Assembly: GCF_021864465.1 (NCBI RefSeq)
Contig: NZ_JAKKUV010000001.1
Span: forward strand, 499,468 to 563,467
Direction of reading: 5' to 3'
DNA from: Hyphobacterium sp. SN044
GTDB taxonomy: Bacteria; Pseudomonadota; Alphaproteobacteria; Caulobacterales; Maricaulaceae
DNA: 64,000 bases
Of this stretch, positions 8,635 through 16,023 are shown one piece after another. Numbering within the stretch: the stretch's first letter is position 1; every line of letters starts with the position of its first letter. Both the position numbers and the translations under genes were made by a program. The notes beneath the pieces are model-generated. The model was not told where the DNA came from, did not search any database, and was given only the letters and a program-made list of their open reading frames with translations.

Positions 8635-10099
8635 ACCGGTCCGTCATGACGAGGTCGGAGAACTTCGTCCGCGCCGCGTCGAAGGCGAGCTTCACTGTGC
8701 CGATCGGGCCGTGACGCTGCTTGCCGATAATCACTTCAGCATGGCGTTCGATGGCGCGGAATTCCTCTTCCCATGCCAGGTATTCCGGCGTGCCTTCACG
8801 CGGCTTCTCGCGTTCCTTGTAGTAGGCCTCGCGGTAGACAAACATCACGACGTCGGCGTCCTGCTCGATCGAGCCGGATTCACGCAGGTCGGAGAGCTGG
8901 GGCTTCTTGTCGTCGCGCTGCTCGACCTGACGCGACAGCTGCGAAAGCGCGATCACCGGAACCGACAATTCCTTGGCCATGGCTTTCAGGGCCTGCGTGA
9001 CTTCGGAGACTTCCTGCACCCGGCTATCGGACTTGCCCGACGACCCGGTCACGAGCTGGAGATAGTCGACCACGATCAGGTCGAGCCCGTGCAGCCGCTT
9101 CAGACGGCGCGCCCGCGCGGTTAGCGCTCCGATGGGCAGGCCACCGGTATCGTCGATGTAGAGCGGCAGGCCCTGGATCTCGAGCACGCCGTCGCGGATT
9201 TCCTCGTACTGCGCCGCATCGATCTCGCCGCGGCGGATCATGTAGCCGGGAATGCCGGTGTAGTCGGCGATCAGACGCGTCGCGAGCTGTTCGGCCGACA
9301 TTTCGAGGCTGAAGAAGCCGACCACGCCGCCCTTGGTGGTCTTGCGCGTGCCGTCGGCCAGCGTTTCGTACTGGTAGTTCTTGGCGACTTCGAAGGCGAT
9401 GTTCGTCGCCAGCGCGGTCTTACCCATCGAGGGACGGCCCGCGAGGATGATCAGGTCGGACGGGTGGAGCCCGCCGAGCTTCTCGTCCATCGCTTTGAGG
9501 CCCGAGGAGACACCCGACAGGCCGCCTTCGCGCTCATAGGCCGCCGCGGCCATCTCGATGGAGTCCGCCAGCGCATCCTTGAACGACACGAAGCCCTTCT
9601 GCGCGCCGCCGGTTTCGGCCAGTTCGAACAGCTTCTTCTCGGCCGTCTCGATCAGCTTGCGGCCATGCGTTTCAGGCGATGAATCGATGGCGTCCTTGGC
9701 CAGTTCCGCACTGACACGGATCAGCGCGCGTCTGAGGGCGAGGTCGTAGACCAGCTGGGCGTATTCGACCGCCGCGGCGCTGTCGGCGGCGCTTTCCAGC
9801 AGCACGGCGAGATAGGTCGAGCCGCCGATTTCCTTCAGCCCGCCATCGCGCTCGAAATCGGTCTTCAGAACGACGGCGTCGGCCAGCGAGCCGCGAACGA
9901 TCCGGTCGGACGCCGCCTGATAGATGCGGCCATGCACGGGGTCGTAGAAATGCGAGGCCTTCAGCCAGTCGCCGACCCGGTAATAGAGCTCGTTGTCATA
10001 GAGGAGCGCGCCGAGAAACGCCTGCTCCGCATCGAGATTGTGCGGCGGCGCGTCGGCGGAAAGGTCGTGCGGTTCGGCAAGGGCGGGCAGCGCAGTCAT
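8615..10099 (-). CDS. dnaB: Replicative DNA helicase DnaB
   Basis: DnaB is the hexameric helicase that unwinds DNA at the replication fork. The N-terminal primase-interacting domain begins with PHNLDAEQAFLGALL. The RecA-like C-terminal domain has Walker A GRPSMGKTA, Walker B DLIVVDYLQL and the conserved LSQLSRQVEQR. I chose the ATG at 10099 (494 residues). A GTG at 10120 would add seven residues but has no better ribosome site. The upstream gap contains two DnaA-box-like sequences. The downstream gene alr overlaps. Confidence 0.96.
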   Translation of the reverse strand: MTALPALAEPHDLSADAPPHNLDAEQAFLGALLYDNELYYRVGDWLKASHFYDPVHGRIYQAASDRIVRGSLADAVVLKTDFERDGGLKEIGGSTYLAVLLESAADSAAAVEYAQLVYDLALRRALIRVSAELAKDAIDSSPETHGRKLIETAEKKLFELAETGGAQKGFVSFKDALADSIEMAAAAYEREGGLSGVSSGLKAMDEKLGGLHPSDLIILAGRPSMGKTALATNIAFEVAKNYQYETLADGTRKTTKGGVVGFFSLEMSAEQLATRLIADYTGIPGYMIRRGEIDAAQYEEIRDGVLEIQGLPLYIDDTGGLPIGALTARARRLKRLHGLDLIVVDYLQLVTGSSGKSDSRVQEVSEVTQALKAMAKELSVPVIALSQLSRQVEQRDDKKPQLSDLRESGSIEQDADVVMFVYREAYYKEREKPREGTPEYLAWEEEFRAIERHAEVIIGKQRHGPIGTVKLAFDAARTKFSDLVMTDRYDDSIR

Positions 10100-10147
10100 G
10101 CGTCGGGTATAGCCGGGCACTGGCCGACCCCCAACCTCGCTTTGCCG

Positions 10148-10180
10148 TTAACCACACCTATTTTTCCGTGATGTGGATAA
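10148..10180. promoter_or_regulatory. DnaA-box pair upstream of dnaB
   Basis: TGTGGATAA (10172-10180) is the exact complement of the consensus DnaA box TTATCCACA. TTAACCACA (10148-10156) differs from the consensus at one position. Both lie in the 175-base gap between the rplI stop and the dnaB start. There are too few for a replication origin. Regulation of dnaB by DnaA is an inference. Confidence 0.45.
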
Positions 10181-10216
10181 GCCGTGAAACGCCAATGAAA
10201 CAGGCTCGACCGGGCA

Positions 10217-10247
10217 AAGAAAAAGGCGGGCCGCGATGGCCCGCCTT
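10217..10247 (-). terminator. Rho-independent terminator of rpsF-rpsR-rplI
   Basis: Perfect 10-bp stem (AAGGCGGGCC / GGCCCGCCTT, 10223-10247) with a 5-base loop. On the minus strand it is followed by TTTTTC. It lies 28 bases after the rplI stop and separates the ribosomal-protein operon from dnaB. Confidence 0.9.
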
Positions 10248-10274
10248 GATCGTGTGCGGATGAACCGGAGAGGA

Positions 10275-10895
10275 TCAGTCCTCTTCGGACTCCTCGCCTT
10301 CGGCCGCGATGGCTTCCTTGGTGGCTTCCAGCTCGTCCGGCTCCTGGCCGGCTTCGAACAGTTCGGCCGCCTGGGCTTCGGCGATCGCGCGGTCTTCGTC
10401 GTATTGCGAGGCGATGACGTCTTCGCCTTTCGCCTGACGCTCCGCTTCTTCTTCGCTGCGGGCGACATTGATCGAAACGGTCACGAACACTTCGGCGTGA
10501 AGGCGGATGCGCACTTCATGAACGCCGAGCGTCTTGATCATTTCCTTCAGGTCGACCTGCGAACGCGCCACGGTCAGGTTGTCGGTCGACACCACATCGG
10601 CGATATCGCGCGAATTGACCGAACCGTAGAGCTGGCCGGTTTCGCCGGCCTGGCGGATCAGCACGTAGGAATTGCCGTCGATCTGCTTGGCGTCTTCCGA
10701 CGCGGCATCGCGGCGTTCCGCATTGCGCTTTTCGATGATCTCACGCTCGCGCTCGAACCGGGCCTTGTTGGCGTCGGTCGCACGCAGCGCCTTGTCCTGC
10801 GGCAGCAGGAAGTTGCGGGCGAAGCCCGGCTTCACGGTGACGACGTCACCGATACCGCCGAGATTTTCCACGCGCTCGAGAAGAATGACTTGCAT
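10275..10895 (-). CDS. rplI: 50S ribosomal protein bL9 with acidic C-terminal extension
   Basis: bL9 binds 23S rRNA near the L1 stalk and helps keep reading frame. The N-terminal domain starts [14 protein letters not shown] and contains the conserved GFARNFLLP segment. The globular C-terminal domain ends around residue 150 (VTVSINVAR). A further 55 or so residues follow, rich in Glu, Ala and Asp and ending EESEED. The total of 206 residues compares with about 150 in E. coli. Such tails occur in other alphaproteobacterial bL9 proteins; their function is not known to me. It is the third gene of rpsF-rpsR-rplI and is followed by a strong terminator. Confidence 0.95.
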   Translation of the reverse strand: MQVILLERVENLGGIGDVVTVKPGFARNFLLPQDKALRATDANKARFEREREIIEKRNAERRDAASEDAKQIDGNSYVLIRQAGETGQLYGSVNSRDIADVVSTDNLTVARSQVDLKEMIKTLGVHEVRIRLHAEVFVTVSINVARSEEEAERQAKGEDVIASQYDEDRAIAEAQAAELFEAGQEPDELEATKEAIAAEGEESEED

Positions 10896-10905
10896 CTGAT
10901 CCTCC

Positions 10906-11160
10906 CTACTTCACGGCGTACGGCAGGAGGGCGAGCTGGCGGGCGCGCTTGATGGCGCGGGCCAGTTCACGCTGCTTCTTCGCCGACACGGCCGTGATGC
11001 GGGCCGGGACGATCTTGCCGCGCTCGGACATGTAGCGCTGCAGCAGCTTCGGGTCCTTGTAGTCGATCTTCGGCGCGTTTTCGCCGGAGAACGGGCACAC
11101 CTTCCGGCGGCGCGTGAACGCGCGGCGGACAGGCAGGTTCGAAATGGTGGTATCAGCCAT
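10906..11160 (-). CDS. rpsR: 30S ribosomal protein bS18
   Basis: Small-subunit protein that forms a heterodimer with bS6 on the platform of the 30S subunit. The 84 residues include the characteristic [19 protein letters not shown] and the basic end [20 protein letters not shown]. It lies between rpsF (11-base gap) and rplI (10-base gap), the usual bacterial order. Confidence 0.97.
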   Translation of the reverse strand: MADTTISNLPVRRAFTRRRKVCPFSGENAPKIDYKDPKLLQRYMSERGKIVPARITAVSAKKQRELARAIKRARQLALLPYAVK

Positions 11161-11171
11161 GATCTGAACTC

Positions 11172-11525
11172 CTAGCGGCGATCGTCGCGGCGGCGGCGAT
11201 CGTCCTTCTTGGACAGGATCGCGGACGGTTTCTCGTCCAGCTCGTCGATGCGCAGCGTCATGTGACGGATGATGTCTTCAGACAGGCGCTGACGGCGGTC
11301 CAGCTCGGCGATGACGTCGGCCGGAGCATCGATGTCGATCAGGCCGTAATGACCCTTGCGGTTCTTCTCGATGCGGTAAGCCAGATTGCGCAGACCCCAG
11401 TATTCGGTCTTGGCAACCTTGCCGCCCTTTTCCTCGATCATGGTTTTCACATCCTCGACCAGCGTCTCGGCCTGGGCAGGCGAGAGGTCCGGACGAGCGA
11501 TGAAGACGTGCTCGTAGTAAGCCAT
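11172..11525 (-). CDS. rpsF: 30S ribosomal protein bS6
   Basis: First gene of the ribosomal operon; the protein pairs with bS18. I chose the ATG at 11525 ([14 protein letters not shown]), which is preceded by a strong Shine-Dalgarno sequence AAGGAAGGGAG. That gives 117 residues. The open frame continues upstream to 11738, but the extra 71 residues have no similarity to bS6 and overlap the parE-like gene. Conserved family segments include [13 protein letters not shown] and GHYGLIDID. The last residues are Arg/Asp-rich ([12 protein letters not shown]). Confidence 0.96.
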   Translation of the reverse strand: MAYYEHVFIARPDLSPAQAETLVEDVKTMIEEKGGKVAKTEYWGLRNLAYRIEKNRKGHYGLIDIDAPADVIAELDRRQRLSEDIIRHMTLRIDELDEKPSAILSKKDDRRRRDDRR

Positions 11526-11661
11526 TGGGCTCCCTTCCTTATGGACTGCGGCGCGTTGGAACCGAAGGGCCGGATTCCGCGGCGGTGGCTCCCCATTCGC
11601 GTAACGGCACCATGCCGTCACATGTCGGTGGAATGAGGACCGCAATCGCTCAAGAGGCGCG

Positions 11662-11690
11662 CAGGTAGCCGATTGCGCCGCAAAGGGCAA
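11662..11690 (-). promoter_or_regulatory. Candidate sigma-70-type promoter for rpsF-rpsR-rplI
   Basis: On the minus strand TTGCCC and TACCTG are separated by 17 bases, with a C before the -35, as is common in alphaproteobacteria. It would give a 5' leader of about 130 bases before rpsF. The -10 match is weak, so this is a suggestion only. Confidence 0.4.
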
Positions 11691-11703
11691 GGGAGAAGGG
11701 CGG

Positions 11704-11985
11704 TCAGGCCTTCCGGCTGCGCTTATGCCGGAAGGCAATGATCTCCATCACGCCGTCCCGAACGCGGTAGTGAAGAACGTGATGCCCGGATCGAAAGCGG
11801 CGAACCTTGCCCTCAAATCCGTCGATCAAGACGCCGAGTTCCGGGTGATTGGCGATCTGTTCGCATGTGGCGCGCAGTCCGTCGATGTATGCAATCGCCT
11901 GCGCATCACCCCATTGCTCGACGGTATAGTGCGCGATGGCCTCAATATCCGAGGCAGCCTCACGAGATAGTCTGAAGCGAGGCAC
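11704..11985 (-). CDS. Type II toxin, RelE/ParE family
   Basis: 93 residues with the ParE-type pattern: an N-terminal helix (LSREAASDIEAIAHYT), the W-G segment EQWGDAQA, then HPELG, and a C-terminal strand region VRRFRSGHHVLHYRV...IIAFRHKR. ParE toxins poison DNA gyrase, whereas RelE toxins cut ribosomal mRNA; the overall form fits ParE better. The start is a GTG directly following the antitoxin TAA, so translation is tightly coupled. Nothing suggests inactivation. Confidence 0.88.
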   Translation of the reverse strand: MPRFRLSREAASDIEAIAHYTVEQWGDAQAIAYIDGLRATCEQIANHPELGVLIDGFEGKVRRFRSGHHVLHYRVRDGVMEIIAFRHKRSRKA

Positions 11986-12246
11986 TTATTTCGCGAGACG
12001 CGACTTCAAATCGTCGAAGAAGGTCGCCCCGTCGACGGTGCGGCCGGCATCAAGGTCAGCAAGCCCCTTCTCGATCTTGTATCGCTCGATTTCCGCGACC
12101 TGGAATGCCAGTTCGGCATACTCCGCCTCCGAGATCATCACGGCCGTGGCGCGGCCATGCTTCTCGATGCGGACGGGTTCGCGTTGTGCGGCGTCGAGCA
12201 ATTCCCCGAAACGGTTCTTGGCATCGGCCGCTGAAAACGTGCGCAT
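11986..12246 (-). CDS. Type II antitoxin, Phd/YefM family
   Basis: 86 residues. The N-terminal DNA-binding half has the Phd/YefM pattern: FSAADAKNRFGELLDAA, then EPVRIEKHGRATAVMIS and EYAEL. The C-terminal part (GRTVDGATFFDDLKSRL) should wrap the toxin. It precedes the toxin with no spacing (stop TAA, then toxin GTG). A near-palindrome at 12265-12299 immediately upstream is the likely operator for autorepression. The Shine-Dalgarno sequence GGAGGG is visible upstream of the ATG. Confidence 0.9.
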   Translation of the reverse strand: MRTFSAADAKNRFGELLDAAQREPVRIEKHGRATAVMISEAEYAELAFQVAEIERYKIEKGLADLDAGRTVDGATFFDDLKSRLAK

Positions 12247-12264
12247 GAGGGACCCTCCAGCATT

Positions 12265-12299
12265 TTGACCATTTTAGCCAATTTAGCCAAAATGGCCAA
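12265..12299. promoter_or_regulatory. Palindromic operator of the toxin-antitoxin pair
   Basis: Inverted repeat centred on 12282: TTGACCATTTT (12265-12275) against AAAATGGCCAA (12289-12299), 11-base arms with one mismatch. Between the arms are direct repeats of TTTAGCCAA. It lies 18 bases upstream of the antitoxin start and is strikingly AT-rich for this genome. Phd-type antitoxins bind such palindromes, so autoregulation is a reasonable inference. Confidence 0.7.
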
Positions 12300-12464
12300 T
12301 CACTCCGCCTCCTCGCAATACCGGCCGGCCATCACGAAGGTGCCGCCGCGTTCCTCGCAGGCCTTGATCGGATCGAAGATGATACCGATTGCCACGACGA
12401 TCGCCCCGCCGACGAGCAGGAAGAGGATCACTGAAAGGAATCGTTTCGCGAGCGGTCGTCTCAT
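12300..12464 (-). CDS. Small single-pass membrane protein (54 aa), function unknown
   Basis: An open frame of 54 codons starts ATG at 12464 and stops TGA at 12300-12302. A basic N-terminus (MRRPLAKRF) is followed by one transmembrane segment, about residues 11-30 (LLVGGAIVVAIGII). A short outer part contains CEERGGTF and YCEE. Two Cys flanking a Gly-Gly turn recur in many tiny proteobacterial proteins, but I know no function. The codon use and positive-inside pattern look like a real gene. It lies between the toxin-antitoxin operator and the divergent fabD promoter region. Confidence 0.65.
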   Translation of the reverse strand: MRRPLAKRFLSVILFLLVGGAIVVAIGIIFDPIKACEERGGTFVMAGRYCEEAE

Positions 12465-12500
12465 CCCGGGAACATATCAAATGAACGCGCGTCGATGAAT

Positions 12501-12545
12501 TGAACGCGGTTCACTGGCAAGCATGCGCCGTTCGCGGCTTGCCAG
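12501..12545. promoter_or_regulatory. Tandem inverted repeats upstream of fabD
   Basis: TGAAC-GCG-GTTCA (12501-12513) abuts a perfect 9-bp inverted repeat CTGGCAAGC / GCTTGCCAG with a 14-base spacer (12514-12545). The right arm overlaps TTGCCA (12539-12544), which with TATCGA (12563-12568) 18 bases on could be a fabD promoter. That arrangement would suit a repressor site. No regulator is identified. Confidence 0.4.
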
Positions 12546-12609
12546 CGCGCGCTTGCCCGGTCTATCGACGGAGCAACGAGGAACGAAAACACCGGGGGTA
12601 CGACCCGCC

Positions 12610-13554
12610 ATGACACTCGCATTCGTGTTTCCCGGACAGGGAAGCCAGGCCGTCGGCATGGGCAAGGGACTGGCCGAATCCTTTCCCGAAGCCCGCGCCG
12701 TATTCGATGAGGTCGACGCCGCGCTTGGTCAGAAACTGTCCGCTCTGATGTGGGACGGCCCGGCCGACGAACTGACGCTGACCGAGAATGCCCAGCCGGC
12801 CATCATGGCCACCAGCCTCGCCGTAATGCGTGTACTGGAAAGCGAGTTCGCCGTGACGGCTGATGCAGCGAAATTCGTTGCCGGTCACTCACTCGGCGAA
12901 TATTCCGCGCTTGCCGCCGCCGGAGCGCTTTCGCTGACCGATGCTGCGAAACTGCTGAAACTGCGCGGACAGGCGATGCAGAAAGCCGTGCCGGTCGGCG
13001 AGGGAGCGATGGCCGCGCTGATCGGGGCTGATCTCGATCAGGCCGAAAAGGCCGCCGCCGCTGGGTCGGCGCAAGGCGTCTGCCAGGTCGCCAATGACAA
13101 TGCCCCCGGCCAGGTCGTCATTTCCGGCGCCAAGACCGCGGTCGATGCCGCGATTGCTGCCGCGCAGGAAATGGGCGTGAAGCGCGCGATGCAGCTGCCG
13201 GTCTCCGCGCCCTTCCATTGCGCGCTGATGCAGCCGGCCGCCGACGCCATGGCCGAAGCGCTCGCCGCGGCCAGCATTTCTGCGCCGCGCGTCCCGGTCG
13301 TCGTGAATGTGCGCGCCCGTCCGGAGAGCGATCCCGAAGCGATCCGCAATCTGCTCGTCGAGCAGGTCACGGGCCGCGTCCGCTGGCGCGAAAGCGTCGA
13401 GTGGATGGCGGGTGAAGGCGGCATCGCCACCTTCGCCGAAGCGGGCGGGAAGGTGCTGACCGGCATGCTCAAGCGCATCGCGCCGGACGCCGCAGGCGTG
13501 ACGCTCGTCGGCGCAGACGACATCGTGAATTTCGCAGCTTCCGTGAAAGGATAG
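12610..13554 (+). CDS. fabD: Malonyl-CoA:ACP transacylase
   Basis: FabD loads malonyl groups onto acyl carrier protein for fatty-acid elongation. The 314 residues begin MTLAFVFPGQGSQ, the family start. The nucleophile is Ser94 in AGHSLGEYSA, and the catalytic His lies in the SAPFHCALM segment. I chose the ATG at 12610; an upstream in-frame ATG (12523) would add 29 residues with no family match. It is the first gene of fabD-fabG-acpP-fabF and is followed 5 bases later by fabG. Confidence 0.96.
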   Translation: MTLAFVFPGQGSQAVGMGKGLAESFPEARAVFDEVDAALGQKLSALMWDGPADELTLTENAQPAIMATSLAVMRVLESEFAVTADAAKFVAGHSLGEYSALAAAGALSLTDAAKLLKLRGQAMQKAVPVGEGAMAALIGADLDQAEKAAAAGSAQGVCQVANDNAPGQVVISGAKTAVDAAIAAAQEMGVKRAMQLPVSAPFHCALMQPAADAMAEALAAASISAPRVPVVVNVRARPESDPEAIRNLLVEQVTGRVRWRESVEWMAGEGGIATFAEAGGKVLTGMLKRIAPDAAGVTLVGADDIVNFAASVKG

Positions 13555-13559
13555 CGATC

Positions 13560-14297
13560 ATGTTCTCACTCGAAGGCAAGAACGCGCTCGTCACCGGCGC
13601 CACTGGCGGCATCGGCGGCGATATCGCCCGCGCGCTCCATGCCCAGGGCGCGACCGTCGCCCTGTCCGGCACACGGAAGGAAAAACTCGACGCGCTTGCG
13701 GCCGAACTCGGTGACCGCGTCCACGTGCTGCCGTGCAATCTGTCCGACGGTGAAGCCGTCGACGCGCTGCCGAAACAGGCGGCCGAGGCGATGGGCTCGC
13801 TCGACATCCTCGTCGCCAATGCCGGCATCACCAAAGACCAGCTTCTTATGCGCATGAAGGACGAGGACTGGTCTGACGTGCTGAAGGTCAATCTGGAAAG
13901 CTATTTCCGCCTGTCCCGCGCCGCGCTGCGCGGCATGATGAAGTCCCGGTGGGGCCGCATCATCGGCATCACGTCCGTGGTCGGCGTCACCGGCAATCCG
14001 GGCCAGACGAATTATTCCGCCTCCAAGGCCGGCATGATCGGCTTCTCCAAATCGCTCGCCCAGGAAGTCGCCTCGCGTGGCGTGACGGTGAATTGCGTCG
14101 CGCCCGGCTTCATCGCCTCGCCGATGACCGACGCGCTGACCGACGACCAGAAGGCGGCGATCCTCAACAAGATTCCTTCCGGCGATCTTGGCAGCGGCGC
14201 GGATATCGCCGCGGCCGTCGCCTATCTTGCCAGCGACGAGGCGCGATACGTCACCGGTGTGACGTTGCACGTCAACGGCGGAATGGCGATGATCTAG
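13560..14297 (+). CDS. fabG: 3-oxoacyl-ACP reductase
   Basis: NADPH-dependent SDR that reduces beta-ketoacyl-ACP in fatty-acid synthesis. The 245 residues show TGATGGIG (12-19), [11 protein letters not shown], and catalytic YSASK around residues 151-155, ending [11 protein letters not shown] as FabG proteins do. Its place between fabD and acpP distinguishes it from other SDR proteins. It begins 5 bases after the fabD stop. Confidence 0.96.
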   Translation: MFSLEGKNALVTGATGGIGGDIARALHAQGATVALSGTRKEKLDALAAELGDRVHVLPCNLSDGEAVDALPKQAAEAMGSLDILVANAGITKDQLLMRMKDEDWSDVLKVNLESYFRLSRAALRGMMKSRWGRIIGITSVVGVTGNPGQTNYSASKAGMIGFSKSLAQEVASRGVTVNCVAPGFIASPMTDALTDDQKAAILNKIPSGDLGSGADIAAAVAYLASDEARYVTGVTLHVNGGMAMI

Positions 14298-14314
14298 GGA
14301 AGAAATTCGGACGT

Positions 14315-14407
14315 GTCCGGGCCCGCCCGGACCGTCTGGCATTGCGTGGGGCTTCGTGTTACCAGCCCCGCATCATCAGGTTGGAAGCGCGTGTCTTTGG
14401 CGCTTCC
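14315..14407 (+). promoter_or_regulatory. Triple-hairpin leader between fabG and acpP
   Basis: Three successive stem-loops occupy the 164-base gap: GTCCGGG-CCCG-CCCGGAC (14315-14332), GGGGCT...AGCCCC (14348-14369) and GGAAGCGC...GCGCTTCC (14383-14407). None has a T-run, so they are not simple terminators. They could stabilise or separately control the highly expressed acpP transcript, but that is inference. Confidence 0.5.
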
Positions 14408-14461
14408 CGCTCGCATCGGCGCCGCGTAAGGTTTCAGCGGCTAGAACAAAAGGACTGCCCC

Positions 14462-14698
14462 ATGTCTGATGTCTTTGAACGGGTCCAGAAGATCGTTGTC
14501 GAGCACCTCGACGTCGAAGAGGACAAGGTCACGGAAAAGGCCAGCTTCATTGATGATCTCGGCGCGGACTCGCTCGACAATGTCGAGCTCGTCATGGCGT
14601 TCGAGGAAGAGTTCGATATTGAAATCCCGGACGACGCTGCGGAACACATCCAGACCGTTGGCGACGCCGTGAAGTTCATCTCTGAAAAGGTCAACTAA
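14462..14698 (+). CDS. acpP: Acyl carrier protein
   Basis: ACP carries growing acyl chains on a phosphopantetheine arm. The 78 residues are strongly acidic with the canonical [18 protein letters not shown]; Ser37 is the attachment site. I chose the ATG at 14462 ([10 protein letters not shown]). The open frame extends further upstream only by chance. It sits 164 bases after fabG, in a gap rich in hairpins, and 13 bases before fabF. Confidence 0.98.
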   Translation: MSDVFERVQKIVVEHLDVEEDKVTEKASFIDDLGADSLDNVELVMAFEEEFDIEIPDDAAEHIQTVGDAVKFISEKVN

Positions 14699-14711
14699 GA
14701 CCGGGTTTTCG

Positions 14712-15995
14712 ATGCGCCGCGTCGTCGTCACAGGTCTGGGTCTGGTCACACCGCTCGGTTGCGGTGTGGATCTGGTCTGGAAACGGCTTCTTGCGGGCCA
14801 GTCGGGCATCCGCCGGATCGATCATTTCGACGTCGAGGATCTCGGCTCGAAGATCGCCGGCATCGTCCCCCGCCATGACGGGCGGGGCGGCGGTGGCCCG
14901 GACGTGGAGGGGAGTTTCGACCCCGACGCGATCATGAGTCCGCGCGAGCAGCGGCGCATCGACGACTTCATGCTCTACGGCATCGCGGCGGCTGACGCCG
15001 CGATCGCCGATTCCGGCTGGCAGCCGGAGTCTGAGGAAGACCGCGAACGCGCCGGCGTGCTGATCGGTTCTGGAACCGGCGGTCTCGAAACCACCTACAA
15101 CGCATCGATCACGCTAAGGGAAGAAGGTCCGCGGCGCCTGTCGCCCTTCGCCATTCCCGGCATGATCATCAATCTGGCGTCTGGCCAGGTCTCGATCCGT
15201 CACGGGCTGAAAGGTCCGAACCATTCCGTCGTCACGGCCTGTTCGACCGGCGCCCACGCGATCGGCGATGCTGCGCGGCTGATCCAGTATGGCGACGCCG
15301 ACATCATGGTCGCGGGCGGTGCGGAGGCGGCCATCTGCCGCCTCGGCGTGGGCTGTTTCGTGGCAGCCCGTGCCATGTCGACCGGGTTCAACGACACGCC
15401 GGAGAAGGCCTCCCGTCCCTATGACAAGGACCGCGACGGCTTCGTCATGGGCGAAGGCGCGGGCATTCTCGTGCTCGAGGAATACGAACACGCCAAGGCG
15501 CGCGGCGCGAAGATCTACGCCGAAGTGTCCGGCTATGGTCTCTCGGGCGATGCTTTTCACATCACCGCACCGGCCGAAGACGGCAATGGCGGCTACCGCT
15601 CCATGCGCGCCGCGCTCAAGCGTGCCGGCCTCGAACCGGCCGATATCGATTACGTCAACGCCCACGGCACCTCGACTCCGAAAGGCGACGAGATTGAACT
15701 CCGGGCGGTCGAACGCCTGTTCGGCGATGGTTCGAAGAATCTCGTCATGTCGTCGACCAAATCGGCGATCGGACATCTGCTCGGCGCGGCCGGTGCGGTG
15801 GAAGCGATCTTTTCGATTCTCGCCATCCGCGACGGCATCTGTCCGCCGACGCTCAATCTCGACAATCCGTCGGTCGAGACACCCATCAATCTCGCACCCA
15901 AGGTCGCCGTAGAGCGGCCGGTGCGCGCTGCGCTGTCGAACTCCTTCGGGTTCGGCGGCACCAATGCTTCGGTCGTTTTCAAGTCCGTCGCGTGA
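14712..15995 (+). CDS. fabF: 3-oxoacyl-ACP synthase II
   Basis: Condensing enzyme that elongates acyl-ACP with malonyl-ACP. The catalytic triad is visible: Cys near residue 177 in VVTACSTGAH, His in NAHGTSTPKGDE, and His in KSAIGHLLGAAG. The C-terminal glycine-rich NSFGFGGTNASVVF is intact. At 427 residues it is somewhat longer than the E. coli enzyme (about 413), through a Gly-rich insert after IVPRHDGRGGGG. It follows acpP by 13 bases. Confidence 0.96.
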   Translation: MRRVVVTGLGLVTPLGCGVDLVWKRLLAGQSGIRRIDHFDVEDLGSKIAGIVPRHDGRGGGGPDVEGSFDPDAIMSPREQRRIDDFMLYGIAAADAAIADSGWQPESEEDRERAGVLIGSGTGGLETTYNASITLREEGPRRLSPFAIPGMIINLASGQVSIRHGLKGPNHSVVTACSTGAHAIGDAARLIQYGDADIMVAGGAEAAICRLGVGCFVAARAMSTGFNDTPEKASRPYDKDRDGFVMGEGAGILVLEEYEHAKARGAKIYAEVSGYGLSGDAFHITAPAEDGNGGYRSMRAALKRAGLEPADIDYVNAHGTSTPKGDEIELRAVERLFGDGSKNLVMSSTKSAIGHLLGAAGAVEAIFSILAIRDGICPPTLNLDNPSVETPINLAPKVAVERPVRAALSNSFGFGGTNASVVFKSVA

Positions 15996-16023
15996 ACCGG
16001 AGCGCGGGGGAGGCGCACCCGTG

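Noticed and set aside
10121-10274. Replication origin near dnaB
   Set aside because: Only two DnaA-like boxes, no AT-rich unwinding region and no dnaA, hemE or parAB genes nearby.
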